Shown here piece after piece: positions 26,909 through 36,293 of a DNA stretch of 64,000 nt; the first letter of the stretch is position 1; every line of letters starts with the position of its first letter. Source of the stretch: Site-B1 sp963722665 (GTDB lineage Bacteria > Bacteroidota > Bacteroidia > Flavobacteriales > Flavobacteriaceae); contig CAVRNW010000020.1 of assembly GCA_963722665.1 (NCBI GenBank), positions 97,216 to 161,215 on the forward strand, given 5' to 3'. The notes beneath the pieces were generated by a model. The model did not search any database. It saw nothing but the letters and a program-made list of their open reading frames with translations, and was not told where the DNA came from. Position numbers and translations under genes: made by a program.

Positions 26909-27246
26909 TTTTTTGATTTTTTTATTCTTGTTACTATATTTACTGCGTTTTGTAATTCACTCCAGGTAGTATTCAATTCCTTTAAAAACAGTTTTCCTGT
27001 TTCAGTTAATCCATAATACTTCCTAGGAGGACCCGAAGTTGATTCTTCCCAACGATAGTTGAGCAATCCTGCATTTTTCAATCTTGTTAGTAAAGGGTAA
27101 ATTGTTCCTTCCACTACAAGCAACTTTGCGTCCTTTAGGGTTCCTAAGATCTCTGCAACATAGGCATCATCATCCTTCAGGACTGATAATATGCAGTATT
27201 CCAGGACACCTTTACGCATTTGTGCTTTTGTGTTTTCTATTTTCAT
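26905..27246 (-). CDS. PadR family transcriptional regulator
   Basis: 113 residues with the PadR winged helix: KGVLEYCILSVLKDDDAYVAEILG, VEGTIYPLLTRLKNAGLL and GPPRKYYGLTETGKLFL. It likely represses its own operon, which continues with the pspC-type gene (4-bp overlap). No effector domain is visible beyond the short C-terminal helix. Confidence 0.93.
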   Translation of the reverse strand: MKIENTKAQMRKGVLEYCILSVLKDDDAYVAEILGTLKDAKLLVVEGTIYPLLTRLKNAGLLNYRWEESTSGPPRKYYGLTETGKLFLKELNTTWSELQNAVNIVTRIKKSKK

Positions 27247-27380
27247 GTGTTCATTTTATTGTTTTAGAAGTCAAATGTAATTTGCATTAAACTTTTTAGG
27301 TTAATATTTAATTTTACAATTGCTTATTTCATGTTCTAATGAATTTAATTGTGATACTGTTCATTTTTTTTGATTGATGG

Positions 27381-27827
27381 TTATTTTAAAAAGTTGATCG
27401 TTAACGGATAATTATATAATTTACCATCCCTTGCTTTCAAACCAGCCTTAATTATGAATACAAGTTCCAGAATAAAGCCTACTATGGCTAAACCACCTAA
27501 TGCGCCTCCAATATAAAGTAGAGGAGATGGTTTGTTTAAGCTTATATGAAAACTTCCAAAATGATTCATATCGATAAAATTAAAAGCATCAAATAAATTG
27601 AAAGCAAAAAAAGGAATGCTGATAGTGCCAATAATTAGAGCATAGAGTAAAATACTTATTTGAAAATTGATGGCTTGTTTACCGTGCTTATCTATAAAAC
27701 TGGATTTCTCTTTATTTATAGACCATAAAACTATTGGTCCAATAAAGTTTCCCAAAGGAACTATAAACCTGCAAAAGGTTGATAAGTGGATAAAAGTTGC
27801 TATGTTTTTTTGATTATCGCTTAACAT
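27381..27827 (-). CDS. DUF4870 small membrane protein
   Basis: 148 residues from the ATG at 27827 (an upstream in-frame ATG at 27887 would add 20 residues that do not fit the family). MLSDNQKNIATFIHLSTFCRFIVPLGNFIGPIVLW and GKQAINFQISILLY are the DUF4870 (Tic20-like) signature, and there are about three transmembrane helices. Function unknown. It lies upstream of the padR operon, same strand, with a 134-bp gap. Confidence 0.8.
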   Translation of the reverse strand: MLSDNQKNIATFIHLSTFCRFIVPLGNFIGPIVLWSINKEKSSFIDKHGKQAINFQISILLYALIIGTISIPFFAFNLFDAFNFIDMNHFGSFHISLNKPSPLLYIGGALGGLAIVGFILELVFIIKAGLKARDGKLYNYPLTINFLK

Positions 27828-27973
27828 TTTATAATGTATATAATAGTATCTTATGCAAATATATAGCTTTAAAAAGGTAATATGCAATACATGGTACTAT
27901 AATTTAACATATATTTAACATTATTGAGTGTAGATAATTTTATCTAAATTTATTGAAAATTAAATCTGATTAG

Positions 27974-28429
27974 ATGAAGATTACTCCTAATAAATTAAAT
28001 ACTTTTCTACTGTTCAAGTTGCCATCAGCCTTTTTTTGTGGTGTCCGAACTAAATTTATAGATGACAAAAATTGCATTGTTTCGGTCAGGCACAGGTGGA
28101 TTAACCAAAACCCTTTTAATTCTATGTTTTGGGCTATACAAGGTATGGCCGCGGAATTATCTACAGGTGCACTGGTAATGTCGAAAATTAAACAAAGCGG
28201 AAAAAATATTTCTATGCTGGTCGCAAATAACAACGCCTCATTTTTCAAAAAGGCTACCGGTAGAATAACTTTTAAATGCGAGGAAGGACACTTAATTAAT
28301 GATGCCATTAAAAAAACAATCGAAACAGGGGAAGGACAAACCATTTGGATGAAGGCAATTGGTAATAATGAAGATGGAGTTGAAGTGTCCAGTTTTAATT
28401 TTGAATGGACTTTAAAAGTTAAAGATTAA
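27974..28429 (+). CDS. DUF4442 hotdog-fold (thioesterase-like) protein
   Basis: 151 residues. The sequence LNTFLLFKLPSAFFCGVRTKFIDDKNCIVSVRHRWINQNPFNSMFWAIQGMAAELSTG is the DUF4442 pattern, related to PaaI-type hotdog thioesterases, with the NPF and AAELSTG segments in the active-site helix region. Substrate is unknown. It is followed 59 bp downstream by the AIM24-family gene on the same strand. Confidence 0.78.
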   Translation: MKITPNKLNTFLLFKLPSAFFCGVRTKFIDDKNCIVSVRHRWINQNPFNSMFWAIQGMAAELSTGALVMSKIKQSGKNISMLVANNNASFFKKATGRITFKCEEGHLINDAIKKTIETGEGQTIWMKAIGNNEDGVEVSSFNFEWTLKVKD

Positions 28430-28488
28430 TTTTGTAACAATACAGAATAATAATCAACAAATAATAGTATAACCAAATAATCAATAAC

Positions 28489-29289
28489 ATGACAGCACAC
28501 GAAATTGACTACAGAATCTACGGTGAAGAAATGCAATACGTGGAAATAGAACTGGATCCAAAAGAAGGAGTAGTAGCTGAAGCAGGTAGCTTTATGATGA
28601 TGGATAATGGCATAAAAATGGAAACAATTTTTGGGGATGGATCAGATAAAAACAAAGGATTTTTGGGTTCCATTTTGGGAGCTGGTAAAAGGATATTAAC
28701 TGGAGAGAGTTTATTTATGACCGCTTTTTACAATGACCAGACTGGTAAAAAAAATGTCTCTTTTGCTTCACCTTATCCCGGAAAGATCATACCGATTGAC
28801 CTAACAGAATTCAGCGGAAAATTTATCTGTCAAAAAGATGCATTTCTGTGCGCAGCAAAAGGTGTGAGTATTGGTATTGAATTTAGTAAAAAGCTGGGAA
28901 GAGGACTGTTTGGAGGTGAAGGATTCATCATGGAAAAGTTGGAAGGTGATGGGATGGCATTTGTTCATGCCGGAGGTACCATGGCAAAAAAAGTACTTCA
29001 ATCTGGAGAAATTTTAAAAGTGGATACCGGATGTATTGTTGGTTTTACACAGGATATAGATTATGATATAGAATTTGTGGGAGGTATAAAAAATACTGTT
29101 TTTGGAGGTGAAGGCTTATTTTTTGCGAAACTTCAGGGTCCGGGAACTGTTTACGTACAATCCTTACCTTTTAGCAGATTAGCTGGAAGGGTATTGGCAA
29201 GTGCTCCTCAAGGAGGAGGAAAGAAAAGAGATGAGGGTAGTATTCTGGGAGGTTTAGGCAATATTTTAGATGGTGACAACAGGTTCTAA
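28489..29289 (+). CDS. TIGR00266/AIM24 family protein
   Basis: 266 residues. The sequence VEIELDPKEGVVAEAGSFMMMD at the start, the GGEGFIMEKLEGDGMAFVHAGGTMA segment, DTGCIVGFTQDIDYDIEFVGGIKN and GPGTVYVQSLPFSRLAGRV are the conserved blocks of this family, a beta-prism-like fold. Function is not established in bacteria; the mitochondrial homologue influences inner-membrane organisation. Probably cytoplasmic (no signal peptide). Confidence 0.88.
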   Translation: MTAHEIDYRIYGEEMQYVEIELDPKEGVVAEAGSFMMMDNGIKMETIFGDGSDKNKGFLGSILGAGKRILTGESLFMTAFYNDQTGKKNVSFASPYPGKIIPIDLTEFSGKFICQKDAFLCAAKGVSIGIEFSKKLGRGLFGGEGFIMEKLEGDGMAFVHAGGTMAKKVLQSGEILKVDTGCIVGFTQDIDYDIEFVGGIKNTVFGGEGLFFAKLQGPGTVYVQSLPFSRLAGRVLASAPQGGGKKRDEGSILGGLGNILDGDNRF

Positions 29290-29422
29290 AATTATTTTAA
29301 ACAACATTTTTTGCTATATTAAGTATTAGTTAAGACATTTTTTAATATCTTTATCATAATAACCTAAAAGTGTTGCTTATTAAAAAATCTACCCTTATTA
29401 ACCTAAAATCCAATTATAACCT

Positions 29423-29620
29423 ATGGCAAGAGCAATGTTAGAGTACACCAAAACAGTGCTAAATAAAGTAAGTTTTGATGTGTCACTGTTTTGTAAAGAA
29501 GTGAAAAAAGCTTTGGAGAGATTGTTACCTTATGAAATTGAAGAGCTTAAAATTTTTATCAACTCACTTATCAAGCAGAATCCAGAATTAAATCAATGTT
29601 TAATCTATTTAAAACCATAA
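29423..29620 (+). CDS. Small conserved hypothetical protein
   Basis: 65 residues, predicted all-helical: MARAMLEYTKTVLNKVSFDVSLFCKEVKKALERLLPYEIEELKIFINSL and a short tail. It has an own intergenic region of 133 bp upstream and a strong terminator directly after the stop, which supports a real gene. I recall similar short proteins in Flavobacteriia but no function. Confidence 0.7.
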   Translation: MARAMLEYTKTVLNKVSFDVSLFCKEVKKALERLLPYEIEELKIFINSLIKQNPELNQCLIYLKP

Positions 29621-29622
29621 AG

Positions 29623-29652
29623 AAAAGCGACCGAGAGGTCGCTTTTTTTATT
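29623..29652. terminator. Bidirectional terminator between the 65-residue gene and oxyR
   Basis: AAAAGCGACC (29623-29632), loop GAGA, GGTCGCTTTT (29637-29646): a perfect 10-bp stem with T and A tracts on both sides, placed between two convergent genes. Confidence 0.88.
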
Positions 29653-30586
29653 TAGGCAAAGGACTGATGATCTGAACATCCTGAAAAGCTATTGCACCTC
29701 TGATTATTCCCGATATTACATCTTGCAATGCTTCAATTATATGCATTTTTAATTCACTTTTATGGTAAATGATACTAACTTCTCGTGCTGGTGATGGATC
29801 ATTAAAAAAATGAAGATTATTTTTTTCAGAATCTTTTAAATCCAAAGTATGCAAGTAAGGTAATAAAGTCATTCCAAGTCCTTCATTAGATAATTTAATT
29901 AATGTTTCAATACTTCCGCTCTCCAGTTGAAAATGTTCATCGTCCAGGTGTTTAAAAGTCTTGCACAAATTTATTACTCCATCCCTAAAACAATGTCCGT
30001 CTTCAAGTAATAGAATATCGCTTAAATCCAGATCTGATACATCAATTTTATTACTTGAACCAAGCCTGTGGTTTTTAGGCACATAACTTACAAATGGTTC
30101 AAAATACAGAACACGTTCTTTGATAGTTTCATTCTCTAAAGGTGTGGCCGCAATAGCAGCATCTAGATGACCTTTGTTGATCCTTACAATGATCTCATCA
30201 GTTGCTAATTCTTCTATTTTTAATTTTACCTTAGGATATTTCTTTACGAATGTTTTTAGGAACATTGGTAATAATGTTGGCATGACAGTAGGTATGATAC
30301 CTAATTTGAATTCTCCACCTATATATCCTTTTTGCTGATCCACTATATCTTTTATTCTGCCTGCTTCATTTACTATATTCCTTGCCTGGCTGACTATTTT
30401 TTTACCTATATCGGTTAATTCGATAGGTTTTTTGGAACGGTCAAAAATTAAAATGTCTAATTCATCTTCTAACTTTTGTATTTGCATACTGAGGGTAGGT
30501 TGGGTTACAAAGCATTTTTCAGCAGCTTTCGTGAAATTTTGATTTTCAGCCACGGCCAAAACATAAAACAGTTGTGTTATAGTCAT
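29648..30586 (-). CDS. oxyR: Hydrogen peroxide-sensing LysR-type regulator OxyR
   Basis: 312 residues from the ATG at 30586; the longer frame begins at a TTG three codons upstream. An N-terminal LysR helix-turn-helix (FTKAAEKCFVTQPTLSMQIQKLEDEL) is followed by the effector domain. The sequence EDGHCFRDGVINLC places the two redox cysteines at 199 and 208, exactly the E. coli OxyR numbering, with the adjacent His. It should switch on peroxide-defence genes when the disulfide forms. The divergent neighbour is dps, a classic OxyR target. Confidence 0.93.
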   Translation of the reverse strand: MTITQLFYVLAVAENQNFTKAAEKCFVTQPTLSMQIQKLEDELDILIFDRSKKPIELTDIGKKIVSQARNIVNEAGRIKDIVDQQKGYIGGEFKLGIIPTVMPTLLPMFLKTFVKKYPKVKLKIEELATDEIIVRINKGHLDAAIAATPLENETIKERVLYFEPFVSYVPKNHRLGSSNKIDVSDLDLSDILLLEDGHCFRDGVINLCKTFKHLDDEHFQLESGSIETLIKLSNEGLGMTLLPYLHTLDLKDSEKNNLHFFNDPSPAREVSIIYHKSELKMHIIEALQDVISGIIRGAIAFQDVQIISPLPK

Positions 30587-30621
30587 TATTATCAATTTAT
30601 ACTATAAAAATATAAAAACTA

Positions 30622-30638
30622 TCAATAAAATTTATTGA
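30622..30638. promoter_or_regulatory. Candidate OxyR operator between oxyR and dps
   Basis: TCAATAAA-A-TTTATTGA is a perfect 8+1+8 palindrome in the 105-bp oxyR/dps intergenic region and contains the T-N11-A type dyad typical of LysR-family sites. Its place suits joint control of both genes. Confidence 0.45.
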
Positions 30639-30691
30639 AAATGATGTTAAATCTTTTTTAATTTTGAATAAATTAATAAATAAAAATAAAT

Positions 30692-31171
30692 ATGACCTTA
30701 AATAGTATAGGATTAGAAGTAGGAGTTACCAAAGAATTAGCAAATGACCTAAATGTATTACTAAGTAATTTTCAGGTTTATTATCAAAATTTGAGGGGTA
30801 TACATTGGAATATTAAAGGCAAGAGGTTCTTTGATTTACATGTGAAATTTGAAGAGTTATATACTGATGCCAACATTAAAGTAGATCAAATAGCCGAACG
30901 TATTTTGACTTTAGGACAGACACCTTTGCATACTTTTGATGATTACATTAAAAATGTAAAAGTACCTGTTGGTAAAAACATTAAACAAGATGAAAAGGCT
31001 GTACAACTGATAGTGGAATCTTTATCACAGCTTCTTAAAATAGAACGGAGTATATTAGATAAGTCGGGAGAAGCAAATGACGAAGGAACAAACTCAATGA
31101 TGAGTGATTTTATAACGGAGCAGGAAAAAACAGTTTGGATGATGAAAGCCTGGTTAAACGAATCGATTTAA
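30692..31171 (+). CDS. dps: Dps-family ferritin-like DNA protection protein
   Basis: 159 residues. The conserved Dps signature YYQNLRGIHWNIKGKRFFDLHVKFEELYTD provides the ferroxidase-site His and, further on, Asp/Glu residues; IKVDQIAERILTLGQTPLHTFDDY continues the family pattern. Dps dodecamers oxidise Fe2+ with H2O2 and store iron, protecting DNA. Divergent from oxyR and ended by its own terminator. Confidence 0.95.
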   Translation: MTLNSIGLEVGVTKELANDLNVLLSNFQVYYQNLRGIHWNIKGKRFFDLHVKFEELYTDANIKVDQIAERILTLGQTPLHTFDDYIKNVKVPVGKNIKQDEKAVQLIVESLSQLLKIERSILDKSGEANDEGTNSMMSDFITEQEKTVWMMKAWLNESI

Positions 31172-31187
31172 TTTTGATAGCTAAATG

Positions 31188-31216
31188 AAAAAGCGGCTTA
31201 TTAGCCGCTTTTTTTA
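31188..31216. terminator. Bidirectional terminator after dps
   Basis: AAAAAGCGGCT (31188-31198), loop TATT, AGCCGCTTTTT (31203-31213): an 11-bp perfect stem between dps and the convergent DUF2141 gene. Confidence 0.88.
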
Positions 31217-31219
31217 TCT

Positions 31220-31616
31220 CTAAAATCTTATTTTAAAGTCCAGATCTTCCTGGTCAACTTCAAATTTTGCCTCGCTAAATTGTGGCGGTCCATAACTTAA
31301 AGGGTTATTTGACATGCCATAGCTTTCTATTGGCATTCCATTATTATCAAAATCCATTCGGTAGTTTTCGTTTTCATCATGAAGAACCATTATGGCATAA
31401 GTTCCCGGTGCCACATTTTCAAAAGTGATTTCAACTTTATTGTTTTCTATTTTACTTTCGGCCCTTTGCACGCTTTCTGATTTCATAAAAGTTTCTTGGT
31501 TGTGCAGACTAAATATTACTTTTCCGTTATTGTTCGAAACGTTGTCCACTGATACTTTTATTGTTTGCAGGTCATTCTGAGAGTAACTTAAATGCTATTC
31601 CAAAAAATAAGAACAT
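31220..31616 (-). pseudogene. DUF2141 protein, signal peptide out of frame (frameshift near 31580)
   Basis: The open part (31220-31549, 109 residues from a GTG) matches DUF2141: GKVIFSLHNQETFM, VEITFENVAPGTYAIMVLHDENENYRMDFDNNGMPIE and YGMSNNPLSYGPP. It lacks the signal peptide every family member has. In another frame just upstream, the ATG at 31616 opens MFLFFGIAFKLLS, a hydrophobic leader that would join QNDLQTIKVSVDN if a single base (or a TC dinucleotide) differed near 31578-31583. Function unknown; the family is small and secreted. An ACAGTTCGGT motif lies upstream at 31758-31767. Sequence error or real decay cannot be told apart. Confidence 0.65.
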
Positions 31617-31757
31617 AAAAAAAGTAAGTCTTTTTATGAGTTTTGGACTATTAGAATTACTTGTTCGGTAAAATATTGTTGAGAGTAGTCATGATATATA
31701 TTTTATGTTTAACACTACAAATGTTCTAAAAACAGAAGTGTTTTTTTAATAATATAT

Positions 31758-31767
31758 ACCGAACTGT
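31758..31767 (-). promoter_or_regulatory. ACAGTTCGGT motif upstream of the DUF2141 gene
   Basis: On the minus strand ACAGTTCGGT lies between ompA and the DUF2141 gene. The same 10-mer precedes the TonB receptor gene (39764) and the TPR-like gene (43380), so it may be a shared promoter or operator element. Confidence 0.35.
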
Positions 31768-31789
31768 ATATTTTTAAAGATGAATTGTA

Positions 31790-33152
31790 TTATTTAATTA
31801 AAATAATTGCGACCCGTCGATTCTTAGCTCTTCCAGCTTCAGTATTATTTGATTCTACTGGCTTGGTTTCACCATAACCTTTTGCCGTTAATCGAGTTGC
31901 ATCAATTCCTTTGGATATAAAATAGTTTCTTACAGCTATAGCCCTGTTTTGAGATAAAACCTGATTAAAATCTGAAGTGAATGTGTTATCTGTATGACCG
32001 GCAATATGAAATCTTTCATTTTCATAAGTCTTCATAATTGCCACTATTCTATCTAATGTTGATTGACTTGACTCTCTTTAGATCAGCTTTACCAAGATCG
32101 AAAAGAATCGTTTCGGCAAAAGCGTCGATGATCTTTGATTCCGACTGTGTTAATTTAGGATATGGACAACCCTGATTTTCGATTGGTCCAATCTGATTTG
32201 GACACTTATCATCCTTGTCAATTACACCATCTTTATCAGAATCCTGCCAAGGACAGCCTCTATTATTAAAAGATCCCGGAATTTCAGGACAGTTGTCAAA
32301 TTTGTCAGGAACACCATCATTATCCTTATCAGGACAACCTCTGGTATTCAACCCACCTTTTTCATCCGGGCATTCGTCATTTTTATCCGCAACACCGTCA
32401 TTATCTCTATCCGGACAACCTTTTAATTCTAAAGGACCAGCAACTAACGGGCATTCATCCAACGATTCTCTTACACCATCACCATCTGAATCCGGACAAC
32501 CATTGAATTGAATTAATCCAAACTCTAGTGGGCATTCATCTTCCTTATCCATTATTCCATCATTATCAGTATCTATACCACCAAAATTATAAACAAGTCC
32601 TGCAAAATATTGAAAGTGATTTGAATGAGAATTGCCTTTCCCAGCAAATTTTCCTATTCCCTGTAAATTCAATCCGAAAGAAGGTGATAACCATAAAATT
32701 CCACCAAGACCTAGATTTCCAGATATACCACTTTCTCTTTCATTAAAATATCCAAATCCACCTTCAAGATAAAGGTCCATCCAGTCTGCATCAAGAAAAT
32801 ATTCATCAAAATAAAATTTTAAACCAGCATCCATTGCAAAATAACTTTGATCTTCAGTTATCACAACTCCATCAATTATGTCTTTACCGGCTTTCCATTT
32901 GTTAACAGTTTGCAATAAGGAGACAGCAATAACATCACTTACTTTATATTCAATTCCTAAGGCTAAAGGATTAGAAAATGCATTTTCGGAAAAAGATCCC
33001 AGAGGATTACCATCACCTGTACTTCTTACCATATTTACACCCAATTTAGCCGTCCAGCGCTTGGATAGACTTGGTAATTCTTTTGTGGTTTCTTCTTGAG
33101 AAAAACCAAAACCAAAAATTAATAGGCAAAAAATAAGAAGAATATTTTTCAT
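31790..33152 (-). pseudogene. OmpA family porin-like protein, split by one frameshift near 32070
   Basis: Two open frames make one OmpA protein of about 453 residues. The first (32049-33152) has a signal peptide (GFGFSQE), an eight-strand-type beta-barrel region and about five thrombospondin type 3 calcium-binding repeats (DxDxDGVxDKxDxCP...GCPDxD) from about residue 195 to 325, then ETILFDLGKADLK. The second (31790-32044) supplies the peptidoglycan-binding half: FHIAGHTDN and LSQNRAIAVRNYFISKGID. Between them AAAGAGAGTC needs one base less (or one GA more) to read on as ESSQSTLDRIVAIMKTY. Outer-membrane to peptidoglycan anchoring is the family role. Likely a sequencing indel. Confidence 0.85.
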
Positions 33153-33440
33153 GTTAATGTGGTTAAATGCTATTTAAGGTGCCAATTTAAGAAAAAAACA
33201 TCTCATCTTGCAATTTTTTGTAAGAAAACACTTTTAAAAAAATAATTTAAAAGTAATAGAATCAATTAGTTGAAAATAGTAATATCTTATAATTCCGTTT
33301 AAAGGAATCAATTTAAAAATCCAACTAAATACTTTCATATTCAAAATAGCTTTTTAAGTTAAAAAAACATCTTTTTATGACCTTATTTGGATTACTTATA
33401 TATTTGTGGGCAATACTAATTTCGATAAGGGACTAAGTTT

Positions 33441-34046
33441 TTGTATTATCTGTTAGACATATTAGGCACTATTTCATTTGCTATTTCCGGAGTTCTTATT
33501 GCTATGAATAAGAAAATGGATCCTTTTGGAATCTTGATCATCGCTTTTGTAACTGCGGTAGGTGGAGGAACGCTTCGCGATATTCTTATTGGTGTTACGC
33601 CTGTTAGTTGGATGAAAGATATGACTTATACCTATGTTATTCTTTTTTCTACTGTTTCAGCAGTGATATTCAAACAGAACATTAATTACCTAAGGACCTC
33701 ACTGTTTTTGTTCGACACCATTGGTATTGGCTTATATACTATTGTGGGTGTTGAAAAAGGCATTAACGCTGGTCTGCATCCAATAATATGTGTTGCGCTT
33801 GGGACAATTTCTGCATGTTTTGGAGGAGTCTTAAGAGATATTTTATGCAATGAAATTCCGGTTATATTCAGGAAAGAAATATATGCTACAGCATGCATTT
33901 TAGGTGGTTTCTCTTATTTTCTTTTAAATAAATTACCTGTAGATAATAAAATAATCTTCTTAGCATCAGGACTTATAGTTATTGTAATTAGGTTGCTGGC
34001 TGTAAAATTTAAAATAGTCCTACCTAATTTATATAGATCTCAATAA
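33441..34046 (+). CDS. Trimeric intracellular cation (TRIC)-type channel, YadS/UPF0126 family
   Basis: 201 residues from a TTG start, with seven short hydrophobic helices. Two internally repeated halves each carry the family glycine motif: FVTAVGGGTLRDILIGVTPVSW and ALGTISACFGGVLRDILCNEIP, with ISGVLIAMNKKMDPFG as the N-terminal signature. Prokaryotic TRIC channels conduct monovalent cations. No ATG in frame precedes the conserved region, so the TTG, 8 bp after an AAGGGA, is the likely start. Confidence 0.85.
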   Translation: MYYLLDILGTISFAISGVLIAMNKKMDPFGILIIAFVTAVGGGTLRDILIGVTPVSWMKDMTYTYVILFSTVSAVIFKQNINYLRTSLFLFDTIGIGLYTIVGVEKGINAGLHPIICVALGTISACFGGVLRDILCNEIPVIFRKEIYATACILGGFSYFLLNKLPVDNKIIFLASGLIVIVIRLLAVKFKIVLPNLYRSQ

Positions 34047-34078
34047 AAAAGCCATGAGTAAATCATGACTTTTTTATT
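34044..34078. terminator. Bidirectional terminator after the TRIC channel gene
   Basis: AAAAAAGCCATGA and TCATGACTTTTTT form a stem with one mismatch and a 5-nt loop between two convergent genes. Confidence 0.75.
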
Positions 34079-34085
34079 ATAATTT

Positions 34086-36233
34086 TTAATTCGGAACGGG
34101 AAACCCTCTATCTCTCATCAATGCATCAATTTTGGCATCTCGTCCTCTAAATTTTCTATAAGCCTCTGCAGGGTCCATAGAATTTCTTGGTGCGAATAAA
34201 TAATCTACTAAGTTTTTGGCGATGGCTTTATCATAAAAACCATCTGGAGTTTCTTTAAACGCCTCTGACGCATCACTTGTCAGTACATCTGCCCACATAT
34301 AACCATAATAAGCAGTTGCATACCCTTCGCCGGAGAAAACATGTCCAAAATGTGGTGTCCTGTGGCGCATTGGTAATTCTTTTGGCATATTTAGTTCTGC
34401 CAGAGTTTCACGCTCAAATTTATCAATATCAATATTTGTAGGATCTGCAAGGTGTAATTTCATATCCATTAAAGCAGAAGCTAAATATTCGGTAGTTGCA
34501 AATCCTTGATTAAAAGTTGCAGCTTTTTTAATCTTTAATACTAAATCTGCCGGAATAGGTTTGCCAGTTTTGCTATGTACTAAAAATTTATTGATCACTT
34601 TATCTGTAGATAACCAACGCTCTAATAATTGGGATTGGAACTCTGTATAATCTCTGACACCTCCATTTAAAGTTGGATATTTTACATTAGATGAAAAGAA
34701 ATGAAGAGCATGCCCAAATTCATGAAAAAAAGTTTCTGCATCAGCCCAAGACACTAAAACAGCTTCTCCTGGAGCTGGTTTAACAAAGTTCGAGTTGTTA
34801 GAGCCTAAAACGGTTTCTTTGCCATCAAAAGTTGTATGGCTTCTATAGGTTGTTGCCCATGCACCAGATCGTTTTCCTTGTCTTGCAAAAGGATCTAAAT
34901 ACCATAAGCCAATGTGCTCACCAGAACCTTTATCAGTCACTTCCCAAACTTTTACATCTTCATGAAAAACAGGAACTGAACCTTCAGGAACCGGTTTAAA
35001 ATCATAATTAAAGATTTCACCTGCGGTAAAGAATAATGCTTGAGTTAAGTTGTCTAACTGCAAGTATTGCTTAACCTCATCACTATCCAGATCGTATTTT
35101 TGTTTTCTAACTTTTTCAGCATAATACCTGTAATCCCAGGGTTCAATAACAATATTGTCCTTTTTGGCTATAGCTTGCATGTCTGCAACTTCTTCTTTCA
35201 CTCTGGCAATTGCTGCTGGCCATACAGCATTCATCAATTCCATGGCATTTTCAGGATTTTTAGCCATTCGATCCTGCAATCTCCAATCGGCGTAATTATC
35301 ATAGCCTAATAATCCAACACGTTCTTTACGAAGTTTTAAGATTTTTGTAATGATTTCATTATTGTCATATTCATCACCATTATCTCCTCGTGAATAATAT
35401 TTAGTCCAGACCTGTTTACGTAATTCGCGTTCATTGGAGTAAGTTAAGAAAGGATCCATAGAAGAACGTGTGTTGGTAATAGCATATTTACCATCATGCC
35501 CTTTATCTGACGCTATTTTTGCGGCCGATTTTATAAATCCATCAGATAATCCACCTAATTGATCCTTATTTAAATATGTAACATAGTTTTCTTCATCATG
35601 TAAAACATTATTGGAGAAGTCTGTGTATAATGTTGATAGTTCTTTATTGATTTCGGCGTAACGTTTTTTCTTTTCTGCTTCGAGTTCTGCTCCATCCATT
35701 GCGAAGCGCTTGTAAATTAAATCGACTACACGTTGTTGGTCTGCTTCTAAAGGATTTTTTTGAGAATCATCAAAAACCTTTTTTATACGAAGGAACAGTT
35801 TTTCATTTTGAGATATTTTAGATCGATAGTCGGATAGTTCCGGAGCTAACTCACTTTGAATTTTTCTAAACTCCGGTGTAGACATATTACTGCTTAAAAT
35901 ACCGTAATAGGCGTAAACCCGGTCTAGCTCTTTACCAGATCGTTCCATAGCAGCTATGGTGTTTTCAAATGTTGCAGGCTTTGAGTTATTAGCGATTTTA
36001 TCTATATCATCTAAACTTAATTCCATGCCACTTTGCATAGCTTCCTTTATATCATCGACATTCATTTTGTCAAAAGCCGGAACACCATCATACGGGCCTG
36101 TCCATTCTTCCAGCAATATATTTTCAGTCATATTTTTTGTTTCTTTTGAGTCGATATCCTTACAACTAGTAAGCATAACAAAACCACATAAAACGTAAAG
36201 TAAAATGTGGTTTAAGGAATAGTTTTTTGTCAT
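34086..36233 (-). CDS. dcp: M3 family dipeptidyl carboxypeptidase (Dcp-like) lipoprotein
   Basis: 715 residues. Signal with lipobox (VMLTSC, Cys24), so it is anchored outside the cytoplasm. The zinc site HEFGHALH is at 504-511 (His504, Glu505, His508) and the rest follows the oligopeptidase A/Dcp pattern: WAATTYRSHT-type GAWATTYRSHTTFDG, PTLNGGVRDYTEFQSQLLERW and HRTPHFGHVFSGEGYATAYYGYMWADVL. M3 enzymes cut short peptides; Dcp removes C-terminal dipeptides. It stands alone between convergent and divergent neighbours. Confidence 0.93.
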   Translation of the reverse strand: MTKNYSLNHILLYVLCGFVMLTSCKDIDSKETKNMTENILLEEWTGPYDGVPAFDKMNVDDIKEAMQSGMELSLDDIDKIANNSKPATFENTIAAMERSGKELDRVYAYYGILSSNMSTPEFRKIQSELAPELSDYRSKISQNEKLFLRIKKVFDDSQKNPLEADQQRVVDLIYKRFAMDGAELEAEKKKRYAEINKELSTLYTDFSNNVLHDEENYVTYLNKDQLGGLSDGFIKSAAKIASDKGHDGKYAITNTRSSMDPFLTYSNERELRKQVWTKYYSRGDNGDEYDNNEIITKILKLRKERVGLLGYDNYADWRLQDRMAKNPENAMELMNAVWPAAIARVKEEVADMQAIAKKDNIVIEPWDYRYYAEKVRKQKYDLDSDEVKQYLQLDNLTQALFFTAGEIFNYDFKPVPEGSVPVFHEDVKVWEVTDKGSGEHIGLWYLDPFARQGKRSGAWATTYRSHTTFDGKETVLGSNNSNFVKPAPGEAVLVSWADAETFFHEFGHALHFFSSNVKYPTLNGGVRDYTEFQSQLLERWLSTDKVINKFLVHSKTGKPIPADLVLKIKKAATFNQGFATTEYLASALMDMKLHLADPTNIDIDKFERETLAELNMPKELPMRHRTPHFGHVFSGEGYATAYYGYMWADVLTSDASEAFKETPDGFYDKAIAKNLVDYLFAPRNSMDPAEAYRKFRGRDAKIDALMRDRGFPVPN

Positions 36234-36293
36234 TATTTTATTAGAGATTATTTAGTTTATGAAGGTAAGAAAAATCTATATTTTTTAATTGAA

